A stretch of DNA of 64,000 bases from Affinundibacterium nitidum. Its GTDB lineage: Bacteria; Pseudomonadota; Gammaproteobacteria; Burkholderiales; Burkholderiaceae_D. Every line of letters begins with the position of its first letter. Within the stretch, counting starts at the first letter, position 1. Position numbers and translations under genes: made by a program. The stretch covers positions 496,001-560,000 of the forward strand of contig NZ_JACOFZ010000001.1 of the NCBI RefSeq assembly GCF_014284155.1, written 5' to 3'. The notes under the pieces were generated by a model. It was not told the origin of the DNA, did not search any database, and saw nothing but the letters and a program-made list of their open reading frames with translations. Of the stretch, positions 47,841 through 57,303 are shown piece after piece.

Positions 47841-49244
47841 TCAGATAAGTTTTGAATACTTCGCTTCGGTCTGGCGAGATAAGTATTGATCAAATACCAT
47901 ACTAAAGGCCCGTACAAACATCCGTCCCTTAGAGTTAACACGAACAGAATTATCATCAATACTGATTAACTCTTCTTCAGTGTAAAACTGAAGGCGATCT
48001 AACTCGGAAGAAAAATAGTCTTTAAAACGAATTTGATGTTTGGCTTCTATATCTGCCATATTGAGCGTGCTACTGCACATCAAATCCATAATGATTTCAC
48101 GTCGCATTAAATCGTCTTCGTTAAGATCAAAGCCTTTTTCGACAGGAAGTATGCCTTGATCTAAGGCTCCATAATATTCATCCAACGTACGGAAGTTTTG
48201 ACCATAGGATGCCCCTATTTTGCCAATCGACGACAAACCTAAAGCGATCAGATCGCAATCTGCGCGTGTCGTATAGCCCTGGAAGTTACGATGCAAGCTT
48301 CTATCTTTCATCGCTAAAGCCAAGCTATCATCAGGTTTTGCGAAATGATCGAGCCCGATGTAGACATAGCCAGCATCGAGTAGGCGACGTATCGACATCA
48401 AAAAAATCTGGAGACGTTGTTCAGCCGAAGGTAAATCGATTTCGTTAATTCGACGCTGCGGTTTAAAGCGGGTCGGTAGATGTGCGTAGTTATACAACGC
48501 TATACGTGCAGGCGACAGTTCGATTACTTGATCTAAAGTTTTCGAAAAACTCGTAAGATCTTGTTTAGGCAAGCCATATATCAAATCGAAGTTAATAGAT
48601 TGGAACCCTGCTGCCCTACTCTCCTTAATGCATTTCTCGACCATCTCATACGGCTGAATACGATGCACAGCGATCTGCACTTGCTCATCAAAATCTTGCA
48701 CCCCAAGACTGGTTCGATTGAATCCAAGTTCCGCAAGAAGATTTAAGTATTCCGTCGTCACGGTACGCGGGTCTATCTCAATCGAGATTTCTGCGTCTGC
48801 AGAAAAAGTAAAATGCGAATGCAGCATTATCATTAGTTGCCGCATTTCGACTTCGCTTAAGAATGTTGGTGTGCCACCGCCTAGGTGTAACTGTGACACC
48901 GTTTCTGGTGTGGTCAAATGCTGCTTAATGAGTTGCAGCTCTTTTTCCAAATAAGTCAAATATGTCGCGGATTTACTTCTATCTTTGGTAATAACCTTAT
49001 TGCATGCACAGTAGTAACAGAGCGACGCACAAAAAGGGATGTGAATATAGAGGGACAAAGGTGGACGATTCGCGTTGCTACTACGCTGTTCCAAATATCG
49101 AATATAAGATTGCGCTGTAAAATCCGCGTGAAAACGATCCGCAGTTGGGTAAGACGTATAACGAGGCCCCAATGAATCAAAACGACGAATCAACTCTTCC
49201 GAAATTTCTAAATTATCACTACGCGTCACGACTCTTGTATCCAT
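47841..49244 (-). CDS. hemN: Oxygen-independent coproporphyrinogen III oxidase HemN
   Basis: HemN converts coproporphyrinogen III to protoporphyrinogen IX without oxygen, using a radical-SAM mechanism. The 467-residue protein has YIHIPFCASLCYYCACNK with the cluster cysteines, LHLGGGTPTFL, and the C-terminal HemN domain. Length is standard. Its place in the cbb3 cluster fits haem supply at low oxygen. It follows the small membrane protein gene by 4 bases. Confidence 0.95.
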   Translation of the reverse strand: MDTRVVTRSDNLEISEELIRRFDSLGPRYTSYPTADRFHADFTAQSYIRYLEQRSSNANRPPLSLYIHIPFCASLCYYCACNKVITKDRSKSATYLTYLEKELQLIKQHLTTPETVSQLHLGGGTPTFLSEVEMRQLMIMLHSHFTFSADAEISIEIDPRTVTTEYLNLLAELGFNRTSLGVQDFDEQVQIAVHRIQPYEMVEKCIKESRAAGFQSINFDLIYGLPKQDLTSFSKTLDQVIELSPARIALYNYAHLPTRFKPQRRINEIDLPSAEQRLQIFLMSIRRLLDAGYVYIGLDHFAKPDDSLALAMKDRSLHRNFQGYTTRADCDLIALGLSSIGKIGASYGQNFRTLDEYYGALDQGILPVEKGFDLNEDDLMRREIIMDLMCSSTLNMADIEAKHQIRFKDYFSSELDRLQFYTEEELISIDDNSVRVNSKGRMFVRAFSMVFDQYLSRQTEAKYSKLI

Positions 49245-49248
49245 GTAA

Positions 49249-49506
49249 TTACCGTATTTTTTGTAAGAGAAAAGTCGTAATCCAACTGGAAAGGCAACCC
49301 AAAGCCCAAAACATCAAAAATCCGATGGTATAGGCGCCAAGCATGTGTACCTGAACTTTCTCGTCGAGAATGATTAACTCCATCGGATCAACCAAGCTGA
49401 AGAAAATACCAGTGGCCACACATGCCATCAAGAAACCAGGCCACAATACGACCATCAGTTTCATACCTAGTGAAAATCTTTCTTCTTTTTTAATGCGATT
49501 TTCCAA
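49249..49506 (-). CDS. Small membrane protein in the cbb3 cluster
   Basis: The 85-residue protein has a basic head (ENRIKKEERFS) and two membrane helices, with VVLWPGFLMACVATGIFFSL in the first and YTIGFLMFWALGCLSSWITTF in part of the second. I start it at TTG 49504-49506, because GAGGAG lies 6 bases upstream of it; an upstream GTG at 49542 has no such support. I do not recognise it. It sits between fixH and hemN, so it is probably co-expressed with the oxidase genes. Confidence 0.6.
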   Translation of the reverse strand: MENRIKKEERFSLGMKLMVVLWPGFLMACVATGIFFSLVDPMELIILDEKVQVHMLGAYTIGFLMFWALGCLSSWITTFLLQKIR

Positions 49507-49563
49507 ACCTATCTCCTCTTTTTGTACTAACTTTTGAAGCACTCACCTGAGGATTACGTGCTC

Positions 49564-50127
49564 TTAGTTTGCCACAGACAAAACTAAATTTCTTTGCAGT
49601 GGATCATACCAATCGCCTGTTAGACGCCAGTCATTTGTCTCAAGTTTGACATGCAACAATTTTACTGCACTTGTATCAAGTGCGTTCTTCCCTTTCATCG
49701 CATCACGTAAATCTGCCTGATACTTTCCAGCACCAACAAGTTTTAATGGAACCCGACGCACAATTTCCTCGACCGAACCATTTACCGCTCCCGAGGTGGC
49801 GATACTGAGTTGAACGGTCTCTGGTAAATCGGCGCGGGATTGCAGATCTAACTGTATTGATTGTGATTGCACGTTCAATTGCATTTTTGCGTTTAAATGA
49901 AGTTCGCGAGCCTTAGCATCGCGTTGCAAGTTGGTATTGATCATCAGACCTTGCTTATAATAGTCTTTGGCAACGACTTGATCGGCCCCGCGCATAGCAA
50001 TGAAACCCGTAAAAAGACTAGCACATACGACGATCAAAGGGCCACCGACTACCAGCAATAACCAAGGCTCTTTGTACCACGCATCTTTTTTCAGCGGTTG
50101 AGTAAGGATTCCTGAATTCATATTCAT
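49564..50127 (-). CDS. fixH: FixH/CcoH-family cbb3 oxidase assembly protein
   Basis: FixH/CcoH is a single-pass membrane protein needed for stable assembly of the cbb3 oxidase. The 187-residue product has one N-terminal membrane segment (about 23-45, PWLLLVVGGPLIVVCASLFT), the family motif KDYYKQGLMINTNL and a periplasmic domain. Its position directly after ccoG is the usual one. The rdxI/ccoI copper ATPase and ccoS that often follow are not seen here. Confidence 0.88.
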   Translation of the reverse strand: MNMNSGILTQPLKKDAWYKEPWLLLVVGGPLIVVCASLFTGFIAMRGADQVVAKDYYKQGLMINTNLQRDAKARELHLNAKMQLNVQSQSIQLDLQSRADLPETVQLSIATSGAVNGSVEEIVRRVPLKLVGAGKYQADLRDAMKGKNALDTSAVKLLHVKLETNDWRLTGDWYDPLQRNLVLSVAN

Positions 50128-50132
50128 TCCAA

Positions 50133-51545
50133 TTATCTAGGTACAATAAACACGGCTTTTTCGGTCACCGTGACATTCGCTTTTTCTTTATCGGTAATCG
50201 TAAACTTAATACGATTCGATCCCGTACTTGCTGATCCTGCTGGCACCCTCACCCTCACTGGAAAAGCCTTAGAACTGGCCGATGGAATCGCCACACTATT
50301 TTCATTAACGATCTCAGCTCCGACCAAACCTTTAACAGAAATAATATACCCACGCGGAGATTCTTGGGTATTCATTATTTGCAAGCGATAGACGTTCTCA
50401 ACACCACCTGTCTCAGTAATTTTAGGCATTGCTCTATCCCGCAACACGTCGACCTTCAACGGTACACGATAAGCCAAGGACGCTGCTGCCACCAAAATAA
50501 TGAGACACAAAATTCCGGTATAAACCAATGTACGCAAACGAAACACGCGTTTCCACATCGCTTCGCTATTCATTTTGCGTTTGAGTGCATGTTCAGTGGT
50601 ATAACGTACCAAACCTCGTTCGTAACCCATCTTATCCATGACTTGGTCGCAGCCATCAATACAGGCGCCGCAGGCGATACACTCATATTGCAAACCATTG
50701 CGAATATCAATTCCGGTTGGGCATACCTGGACACAGATACCACAATCAACGCAGGCACCAAGTCCCTGCTCTTTATAATCGACCTTCTTATTGCGAGAAC
50801 CGCGTGGTTCACCACGTTCGGTATCGTAAGTCACAATTAAAGTGTCTTTATCAAACATCGCACTTTGGAAGCGCGCGTAAGGACACATGTATTTGCAGAC
50901 TTGCTCGCGCATAAAACCAGCGTTACCGTAAGTTGCGAACGCATAGAATAATAACCAAAAGGTTTCCCATGGCCCCAAACTAACATCGATCACCTCGTGG
51001 GCGAGAGTACGGATTGGGGTAAAGTATCCAACAAATGTAAATCCTGTCCACAGCGCGATTGCGATCCATGCGCTATGTTTGATAGATTTTAAGCGTAGCT
51101 TTCGTGCCGACATCGGAGCTTCATCAAGCTTCATACGAGCACCACGATCACCCTCAACCTTTGCCTCGATCCAAAGAAAAATTTCTGTGTAAACAGTTTG
51201 TGGACAAGCATATCCACAGAATAGCCGCCCTGCGATAGCGGTAAAGAGAAAAAGAGACAGCGCAGAAATAACTAAGAGCACTGCCAAATAGATGAAATCC
51301 TGTGGCCACAGAACCAGCCCGAAGATGTAAAACTTACGATTGACCAAATCAAACAATATCGCTTGACGATCATTCCAGTTCAACCAAGCTGCACCATAAA
51401 AAAGGACTTGCGTAAAAAATACCAACACCCAGCGCCACGACTGGAACCATCCTTTTTGTGTACGCGGATAGATCTTTTTCCGCTCCTCAAATAAAGCGAG
51501 TTCAGCTTCTTCAATGGCAACTGGAATGATTGGTATTTTCTTCAT
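50133..51545 (-). CDS. ccoG: Cytochrome c oxidase accessory protein CcoG
   Basis: CcoG is a membrane ferredoxin-like protein that helps reduce and deliver copper for cbb3 assembly. The 470-residue protein has about five membrane segments and two [4Fe-4S] motifs, CVDCGICVQVCPTGIDIR and CIACGACIDGCD, plus the early cysteine motif GRLFCGYACPQTVYTE. A C-terminal Ig-like domain (about 365-470) completes the fold. It follows ccoP by 55 bases and precedes fixH by 5. Confidence 0.95.
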   Translation of the reverse strand: MKKIPIIPVAIEEAELALFEERKKIYPRTQKGWFQSWRWVLVFFTQVLFYGAAWLNWNDRQAILFDLVNRKFYIFGLVLWPQDFIYLAVLLVISALSLFLFTAIAGRLFCGYACPQTVYTEIFLWIEAKVEGDRGARMKLDEAPMSARKLRLKSIKHSAWIAIALWTGFTFVGYFTPIRTLAHEVIDVSLGPWETFWLLFYAFATYGNAGFMREQVCKYMCPYARFQSAMFDKDTLIVTYDTERGEPRGSRNKKVDYKEQGLGACVDCGICVQVCPTGIDIRNGLQYECIACGACIDGCDQVMDKMGYERGLVRYTTEHALKRKMNSEAMWKRVFRLRTLVYTGILCLIILVAAASLAYRVPLKVDVLRDRAMPKITETGGVENVYRLQIMNTQESPRGYIISVKGLVGAEIVNENSVAIPSASSKAFPVRVRVPAGSASTGSNRIKFTITDKEKANVTVTEKAVFIVPR

Positions 51546-51600
51546 AAACTAATCCTAGATACTGCCTTTTTGTTGGCATCTCTCGATGCCAACTTTGAAA

Positions 51601-52599
51601 TTACTTTGATGCTGCGGTGCTCTCTGTCGCACTTTCAATTTGCTTCAGTGCACCAGCATCTGCAGCGGAAACAGTGTTGCTACCGCTATTTGACAAACCC
51701 CAAACATAAGCAGTCAACAAATGTACTTTTGCATCGGACAACAAAGTCTTATGCGCTGGCATTTGGTTTGCACGGCCTTTGTTGATCGTCTCCATGATGG
51801 TGTCAATACCACCACCATACAACCAAACTTTGTCTGTCAAATTAGGTGAGCCCAAGGCTTGGTTGCCTTTACCATCTGCACCATGGCACGCCGCACAAAC
51901 GCCAAACTTCGATTTACCCAATGCAGCTTTGATTGGATCATGCGCTGTGCCGGATAAACTCAAGACATAGTTGGCGACGTTGCGTACATCGTCATCCGAG
52001 CCCAAGGCCGCGCCCATTGGAGGCATTTGACCTTGACGACCTTCCATGATCGTAGTCTTGATAGTTTGTGGATCGCCACCATACAACCAGTCACTGTCAG
52101 TCAAATTTGGATAACCTTTGCCGCCTTGGGCATCAGATCCATGACATTGTGCGCAAGTATTGAGAAACAAACGCTGACCAATTTCATGCGCTTGTGGATC
52201 CTTTGCAACCAGAGCGACGTCGGTGTTCAGAAACTTGTTGAACAATGGGCCATACTGCGCTTCACCGTCCTTCATTTCCTTATCATAGGCGCCTGTTTGA
52301 GACCAACCGAACTTCCCTTGATATGCGCCGAAACCTGGATAAACAACAAGGTATCCAATGCTGTAAATTAAAGTTAGGTAGAACAACCACATCCACCATT
52401 TTGGTAATGGATTATTCTGTTCCATCAGCGTCTCATCCCAGACGTGACCGGTAGTTTCAGCTGGCAAAGGCTTGCCATCAGAACCAATTTTCACTTTTAC
52501 TTTTGATTGGGACCACAACAATATCGCACATACCAAGATACTGATTGCAGTGACAACTGCAATCGCTGTGCCCCACCATTCGCTAATAAAATCTGCCAT
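51601..52599 (-). CDS. ccoP: cbb3 oxidase diheme subunit CcoP
   Basis: CcoP is the membrane-bound diheme cytochrome c that feeds electrons into the cbb3 oxidase. The 332-residue protein has two N-terminal membrane segments and two haem-binding CXXCH motifs, CAQCH and CAACH, about 90 residues apart. MPPMGAAL and MPAHKTLL carry the axial methionines. It starts 2 bases before the ccoQ stop on the minus strand and is followed by ccoG. Confidence 0.96.
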   Translation of the reverse strand: MADFISEWWGTAIAVVTAISILVCAILLWSQSKVKVKIGSDGKPLPAETTGHVWDETLMEQNNPLPKWWMWLFYLTLIYSIGYLVVYPGFGAYQGKFGWSQTGAYDKEMKDGEAQYGPLFNKFLNTDVALVAKDPQAHEIGQRLFLNTCAQCHGSDAQGGKGYPNLTDSDWLYGGDPQTIKTTIMEGRQGQMPPMGAALGSDDDVRNVANYVLSLSGTAHDPIKAALGKSKFGVCAACHGADGKGNQALGSPNLTDKVWLYGGGIDTIMETINKGRANQMPAHKTLLSDAKVHLLTAYVWGLSNSGSNTVSAADAGALKQIESATESTAASK

Positions 52600-52601
52600 G
52601 G

Positions 52602-52748
52602 CTATTTTCCATTCTCTTCATCTTGTGGCAACTTCGCCAATTCTTCGAAACGGGCTTTATTGTTAGAACTAAAAGCCCAGTACAGGATGCCAATGAATGC
52701 AATCATGCTGATCAAGGTCATCACACTACTGACGATAGTAAAGTTCAT
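52602..52748 (-). CDS. ccoQ: cbb3 oxidase small subunit CcoQ
   Basis: A 48-residue frame runs from ATG 52746-52748 to a TAG at 52602-52604. It has one membrane helix, TLISMIAFIGILYWAFSS, followed by a charged tail (RFEELAKLPQDEENGK), the size and shape of CcoQ. It lies between ccoO and ccoP, with 2 bases before the ccoP start, the invariant cco order. CcoQ helps stabilise the oxidase. The call rests on position, size and topology. Confidence 0.88.
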   Translation of the reverse strand: MNFTIVSSVMTLISMIAFIGILYWAFSSNNKARFEELAKLPQDEENGK

Positions 52749-52771
52749 ACTAAGTTCCTTTCACAAAAGAC

Positions 52772-53389
52772 CTAGTTCTTGTTTTTGATCGCAGTACCCA
52801 ACACTTGCAAATAAGCGATGAGTGCATCCATTTCAGTTTTGCCAGTCACATCGGCTGCGGAGCTGCTGATCTCCTCTTCTGTATATGGCACACCGAGAGT
52901 GCGCATTGCACGCATTCTTGGCGCAATGCCTTGAGCATCAACATTTGCTTTCGCCAACCATGAGTACGATGGCATATTCGATTCCGGTACCACAGCGCGT
53001 GGATCCATTAAATGATCACGGTGCCAGGTATCACTGTAACGACCTCCAACACGTGCCAGGTCAGGACCTGTACGTTTACTACCCCATTGGAATGGATGAT
53101 CATAGACAGATTCACCCGCTACAGAATAGTGACCATAACGTTCAGTCTCTGCACGGAAAGGACGAATCATTTGTGAATGGCAGCCATAGCAACCTTCACG
53201 CAGATACACATCACGTCCCGCCAATTGCAGAGCTGAGTAAGGCTTAACACCTTGCACTGCTTGTGTCGTCGATTTTTGGAAGAACAAAGGAACGATCTCA
53301 ACTAGGCCACCGACACTAATTGTTAAGATCACCAACACTAACATCAGACCGATATTTCTTTCGATCAAATCGTGAGTAAATTTACGCAT
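52772..53389 (-). CDS. ccoO: cbb3 oxidase monoheme subunit CcoO
   Basis: CcoO is the monoheme cytochrome c subunit of the oxidase. The 205-residue protein has one N-terminal membrane anchor (about 12-33), the haem motif CYGCHSQM, and [31 protein letters not shown] and NMPSYSWL (axial Met), all typical. It begins 26 bases after ccoN and is followed by ccoQ. Confidence 0.97.
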   Translation of the reverse strand: MRKFTHDLIERNIGLMLVLVILTISVGGLVEIVPLFFQKSTTQAVQGVKPYSALQLAGRDVYLREGCYGCHSQMIRPFRAETERYGHYSVAGESVYDHPFQWGSKRTGPDLARVGGRYSDTWHRDHLMDPRAVVPESNMPSYSWLAKANVDAQGIAPRMRAMRTLGVPYTEEEISSSAADVTGKTEMDALIAYLQVLGTAIKNKN

Positions 53390-53415
53390 TCTATTTCTCC
53401 TAATGGCGTCTTAAA

Positions 53416-54855
53416 TTAAGCGTGCGCCGCTTGCGCTGGCAATGCAGGAATCGCATCGTTTGCAGGCTTCGCCATCATGATCGTTTTCGCCACGTTATAA
53501 ACCATCAATAACATGCCGCTTAAGTACAACAAGCCACCAGTTAAACGAATCACATAGTACGGATAGGTTGCTTTTACAGACTCAACGAAGGTATAAGTCA
53601 GAGTACCGTCTTCGTTCACTGCGCGCCACATCAAACCTTGCATCACACCTGCAATCCACATTGCAGCGATATACAAAACGATACCGATCGTCGCAATCCA
53701 GAAATGCATCTCGATCAAACGTTTGCTATACATTTCTGTTTGACCAAACAAACGTGGCACTAAGTAGTACAAGCTACCAATAGAGATGAAACCAACCCAG
53801 CCTAGAGCACCAGAGTGAACGTGACCTACTGTCCAGTCTGTGTAGTGCGACAAGGCATTGACTGTTTTGATCGCCATCATTGGGCCTTCAAAGGTAGACA
53901 TACCATAGAAAGACAATGAAACGATCAAGAAGCGCAAAATAGGATCAGAGCGCAATTTGCTCCACGCGCCAGACAAAGTCATGATGCCGTTGACCATACC
54001 GCCCCAAGATGGCGCTAGCAAAATCAGCGAGAACAACATACCTAATGATTGCGCCCAATCAGGCAATGCGGTGTAGTGCAGATGATGTGGGCCCGCCCAC
54101 ATGTAAGTGAAAATCAATGCCCAGAAGTGAACGATGGACAAGCGATAAGAATAAACTGGACGACCAATTTGTTTTGGTACGAAGTAGTACATCATACCCA
54201 AGAAACCTGCGGTCAAGAAGAAACCCACTGCATTATGGCCATACCACCATTGCACCATTGCATCTTGCACGCCAGAATACGCAGAGTAGGATTTCATGAA
54301 GTTGACAGGCATTGCAGCGCTATTCACGATGTGCAGCACTGCAACCGCGACGATGAATGCACCGAAGAACCAGTTTGCAACGTAAATATGCTCAACTTTG
54401 CGCTTAACCAGCGTACCAAAGAACACGACCGCATATGCAACCCAAACCAAGGCGATCAAAATATCGATTGGCCATTCCAGTTCCGCATATTCTTTACCTT
54501 GTGTAAAACCAAGAGGTAAAGTGACCGCAGCAGCAACAATCACCAATTGCCAGCCCCAAAACACAAAATCAATCAAGGGACCACCGAACAAGCGAGCATT
54601 CGTTGTACGCTGCACCACGTAGAAAGAGGTCGCAAACAGTGAACAACCACCAAACGCGAAAATCACCGCGTTAGTATGCAAAGGACGCAGACGTCCATAA
54701 CTTAGCCAGGGAATACCACTAATCAAATCAGGCCAGGCTAGCTGAGCAGCAATCAACACGCCAACTAGCATGCCGACCACTCCCCAAACTACGGCCATGA
54801 CAGAAAATTGGCGAACAACTCTATAGTTGTAGGTGTTTTCATTGTTTATTGTCAT
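53416..54855 (-). CDS. ccoN: cbb3 oxidase catalytic subunit CcoN
   Basis: CcoN is the haem-copper catalytic subunit, reducing oxygen at very low concentrations. The 479-residue protein has about 12 membrane segments with the histidine ligands in [39 protein letters not shown] and [16 protein letters not shown]. Length is normal. A perfect FNR box sits about 60 bases upstream of the ATG, which fits activation as oxygen falls. The ccoNOQP order follows. Confidence 0.98.
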   Translation of the reverse strand: MTINNENTYNYRVVRQFSVMAVVWGVVGMLVGVLIAAQLAWPDLISGIPWLSYGRLRPLHTNAVIFAFGGCSLFATSFYVVQRTTNARLFGGPLIDFVFWGWQLVIVAAAVTLPLGFTQGKEYAELEWPIDILIALVWVAYAVVFFGTLVKRKVEHIYVANWFFGAFIVAVAVLHIVNSAAMPVNFMKSYSAYSGVQDAMVQWWYGHNAVGFFLTAGFLGMMYYFVPKQIGRPVYSYRLSIVHFWALIFTYMWAGPHHLHYTALPDWAQSLGMLFSLILLAPSWGGMVNGIMTLSGAWSKLRSDPILRFLIVSLSFYGMSTFEGPMMAIKTVNALSHYTDWTVGHVHSGALGWVGFISIGSLYYLVPRLFGQTEMYSKRLIEMHFWIATIGIVLYIAAMWIAGVMQGLMWRAVNEDGTLTYTFVESVKATYPYYVIRLTGGLLYLSGMLLMVYNVAKTIMMAKPANDAIPALPAQAAHA

Positions 54856-54915
54856 GATCTCACTCGGTTAAAAAAAGATACAGATGCAGGATAACAACCG
54901 TTGTTACTACTCACA

Positions 54916-54929
54916 TTGATACAAATCAA
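54916..54929 (-). promoter_or_regulatory. Perfect FNR/Anr box upstream of ccoN
   Basis: The sequence TTGATACAAATCAA matches the FNR consensus TTGAT-N4-ATCAA exactly. Its centre is about 67 bases before the ccoN ATG, so a class II site would give a transcript start near 54881. It lies in the ccoN upstream region with no competing gene. Confidence 0.85.
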
Positions 54930-55023
54930 AGACTACATTTATTGCAAAGCAACTTTTACGAGTTTAGAGAGATTTATCCAAAGCACTCTCGAAGTCGACC
55001 TAAAAACAACTGTTTAGACGAAA

Positions 55024-55052
55024 AAAAAGACAGCTACTTGAGCTGTCTTTTT
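55024..55052 (-). terminator. Intrinsic terminator of ppiD
   Basis: AAAAAGACAGCT (55024-55035) and AGCTGTCTTTTT (55041-55052) form a strong stem with loop ACTTG and flanking A/T runs on both sides. It is 34 bases beyond the ppiD stop and ahead of the ccoN promoter region, so it also shields ccoN. Confidence 0.85.
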
Positions 55053-55085
55053 ATTTGAAGGTGATTAGATCTCACCAAAATCACT

Positions 55086-57011
55086 TTACTGAACTGGTGT
55101 ATCTGTCGATGCTTTGCTATTCAGAACCGATTGATTTACAACCACTTTCGCGCGCTGCTTCAATGCCTCAATATAGCTAAACACCTCCTGCTGAGCGATT
55201 GCGTTTTCGAGTTGTTTAACCTCGTTAGCGCGACGAGCCAAATCAGGTGTGCCTGCAGCAACTTTAGCAATACGGTATACCTCATAACCAACACCCGGCG
55301 TCTCTACTCCGACGAATGCGGGCAATTTTTGCGTATCCGCCTTCATGACGGCAACAAAAGCTTCAGGTGCAATTTCGGCTTTTTTGGCGCGCGATACTGT
55401 CTTCAAAGTGGAGAATCCTACACTCGAATCAGCAAGCTTAAGCGCCTCAATTTTCGCTTCGCCAGCTTTCTTCGCGAGGGCTTGGGATTCTGTTTGCACC
55501 AATTGCATTTGGATACCAGCTTTTACTTCATCAAAAGCACGTTTGCTCTTTGGTTTGTAGTCCAAAACGCGCGCAGACACCAAGGTGCTTGCTGCTACTT
55601 CTGTCGGGTCTATATTGTGCTTCTTCTTCAAAGACTCATCTGAATAAATCGCCTTCAAGAACTTGGCATTATTAGTCACCAGTGATGGTGGCAACGCGGG
55701 GTTCGGCTGGCGAGATAGATTATTGACCTTCTCGAGCTTTAGCTTCAATTTATCGGCGACCGTTTGCAAATTATCAGACTGTTCTACCAAATTTGTAAAT
55801 GTTTCCGCGGCCTCAGCAAAAGCCTTTGACGCTTTTTGCGTTTTAATATCCGCCATTAGTTCGCCCTTTACTTCTTCAAGTGGCTTGACAGAAATTGGCT
55901 TAATTGCAGTAAGTTGAATGATATGGATACCATATTCACTTTGAACCAATCCGCTTATTTCGCCTTCTTTGAGTTTAAATGCAGCGTCATCAAAGGCTTG
56001 CACCATCGCGCCACGGGCGAAAAAGTCGAGATCGCCGCCGCGCTCTGCAGATCCTAGATCTTGTGAATTTTCTTTCGCCAACTTGGCGAATTGTTCCGGT
56101 GATTTACGCACTTGTGCCAACAAAGCTTCTGCTTTCGCCTGCACAGCTTTCTTTTCTGCATCGCTAGCATCTTTCTTCAAGTTCAGCAAAATATGGCTCG
56201 CACGACGTTGTTCTTTAGTCGTATAACGATCTTTATTCTGATCATAATACGCCGCAACATCTGCGTCAGATACAGTAATTTGTTCTGTTAATGCGTCTGC
56301 GCTCAAAACGACATATTCAGCACTTAAGGACTCCGGCACTTCGAACTGCGCACCATTCTTGTCATAAAATGCTCGCAACATCGCGTCAGTGATTTTCACT
56401 TCAGCGAGAAAATCTTTGGACTTAAAGGAAATCGCTTGAACATCGCGCTCTTGCTCTGAGATCAAAGCAATACGCTCTGCAATTGTTTTTGGTGTGATAG
56501 CAGAATACTGAATTGCATTCACCAATTGTTGCGTTGCCAAATCTTGACGCAAACTCGCCTCATAAGCTGCTGGAGTTAAACCTTGCATTGCCAACAGGCT
56601 TTTGTAACGATCTTTATCAAAGCTATTATCTGGTTTTTTCAGGCCTGGAATTTCAAGAATATTTTTTTGCAGTGTTTCGTCGGTGACTGCGAGATTGGAC
56701 TTACGCGTTTCCATACTAATGGCCTTACGCGAAATCAAATCATCCAAAATACCTTTTCGCATTTCAGGAGTATTGAGCAGCTGCGCATCAAATTCTGGGC
56801 CATAAGCTTGCTTCAATCGATCCAGTTGATTGCGTAAAGCCTGATTGAACTCCTCCATTGGGATGGATTCCGATCCGACTTTAGCGACTTCAGCTTGTTT
56901 GCCGGAAAAACTCGAAAAGCCGACTACCCCACCGACAACAAACGATGGAAAAATAATCAGCAAAAGTAAGAACTGCATTACGCGCTGATGTGTACGAATA
57001 TACTCAAACAT
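55086..57011 (-). CDS. ppiD: Periplasmic chaperone/isomerase PpiD
   Basis: PpiD is an inner-membrane-anchored periplasmic chaperone near the Sec translocon. The 641-residue protein has one N-terminal membrane helix (about 14-34), a SurA_N-like chaperone region (about 40-190) and a parvulin-like PPIase domain (about 265-370) with RRASHILLNL, LGSAERGGDLDFF and SEYGIHIIQL. A long C-terminal chaperone part follows. It follows tRNA-Asp on the same strand, with an intervening terminator, the usual betaproteobacterial order. Confidence 0.94.
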   Translation of the reverse strand: MFEYIRTHQRVMQFLLLLIIFPSFVVGGVVGFSSFSGKQAEVAKVGSESIPMEEFNQALRNQLDRLKQAYGPEFDAQLLNTPEMRKGILDDLISRKAISMETRKSNLAVTDETLQKNILEIPGLKKPDNSFDKDRYKSLLAMQGLTPAAYEASLRQDLATQQLVNAIQYSAITPKTIAERIALISEQERDVQAISFKSKDFLAEVKITDAMLRAFYDKNGAQFEVPESLSAEYVVLSADALTEQITVSDADVAAYYDQNKDRYTTKEQRRASHILLNLKKDASDAEKKAVQAKAEALLAQVRKSPEQFAKLAKENSQDLGSAERGGDLDFFARGAMVQAFDDAAFKLKEGEISGLVQSEYGIHIIQLTAIKPISVKPLEEVKGELMADIKTQKASKAFAEAAETFTNLVEQSDNLQTVADKLKLKLEKVNNLSRQPNPALPPSLVTNNAKFLKAIYSDESLKKKHNIDPTEVAASTLVSARVLDYKPKSKRAFDEVKAGIQMQLVQTESQALAKKAGEAKIEALKLADSSVGFSTLKTVSRAKKAEIAPEAFVAVMKADTQKLPAFVGVETPGVGYEVYRIAKVAAGTPDLARRANEVKQLENAIAQQEVFSYIEALKQRAKVVVNQSVLNSKASTDTPVQ

Positions 57012-57052
57012 GTTGCACCGACCAATTCACAAATTGCATTTCGTAATAAGAA

Positions 57053-57078
57053 AAAAGGCGAACATATGTTCGCCTTTT
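57053..57078 (-). terminator. Intrinsic terminator after tRNA-Asp
   Basis: A perfect 26-base palindrome (arms AAAAGGCGAACAT and ATGTTCGCCTTTT) lies 7 bases after tRNA-Asp. On the minus strand it is followed by further T residues (TTCTTATT). It separates the tRNA genes from ppiD. Confidence 0.85.
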
Positions 57079-57084
57079 AGATGT

Positions 57085-57161
57085 TGGCGGAGCGGACGGG
57101 GCTCGAACCCGCGACCCCCGGCGTGACAGGCCGGTATTCTAACCAACTGAACTACCACTCC
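57085..57161 (-). tRNA. tRNA-Asp (anticodon GTC)
   Basis: The 77-base gene has the acceptor GGAGTGG pairing with CCGCTCC (one G-U pair), the D-loop TTCAGTTGGTTAGAAT, the anticodon loop CTGTCAC giving GTC, the T-loop GGTTCGAGCC and an encoded CCA. It closely matches E. coli tRNA-Asp. It lies 21 bases after tRNA-Val and is probably co-transcribed with it. Confidence 0.97.
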
Positions 57162-57182
57162 AAATACAGCTTCATAGATAAC

Positions 57183-57258
57183 TGGTGGGCGCTGAGAGGC
57201 TCGAACTCCCGACCTAAGCCTTGTAAGGGCTCCGCTCTACCAACTGAGCTAAGCGCCC
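57183..57258 (-). tRNA. tRNA-Val (anticodon TAC)
   Basis: The 76-base gene has acceptor stem GGGCGCT with AGCGCCC, the D-loop AGCTCAGTTGGTAGAGC, anticodon loop CTTACAA giving TAC, T-loop GAGTTCGAGCC and an encoded CCA. It follows the HU gene by 45 bases on the same strand; HU and the two tRNA genes may share a transcript. Confidence 0.97.
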
Positions 57259-57303
57259 AATTACCTACAAACAACAATTTAGTTACCTAAATTGCGAAGA
57301 GCA

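Noticed and set aside
47884-47900. TTGATCAA in the 3' end of hemN as an FNR site
   Set aside because: It lacks the N4 spacer of an FNR box and is inside coding sequence.
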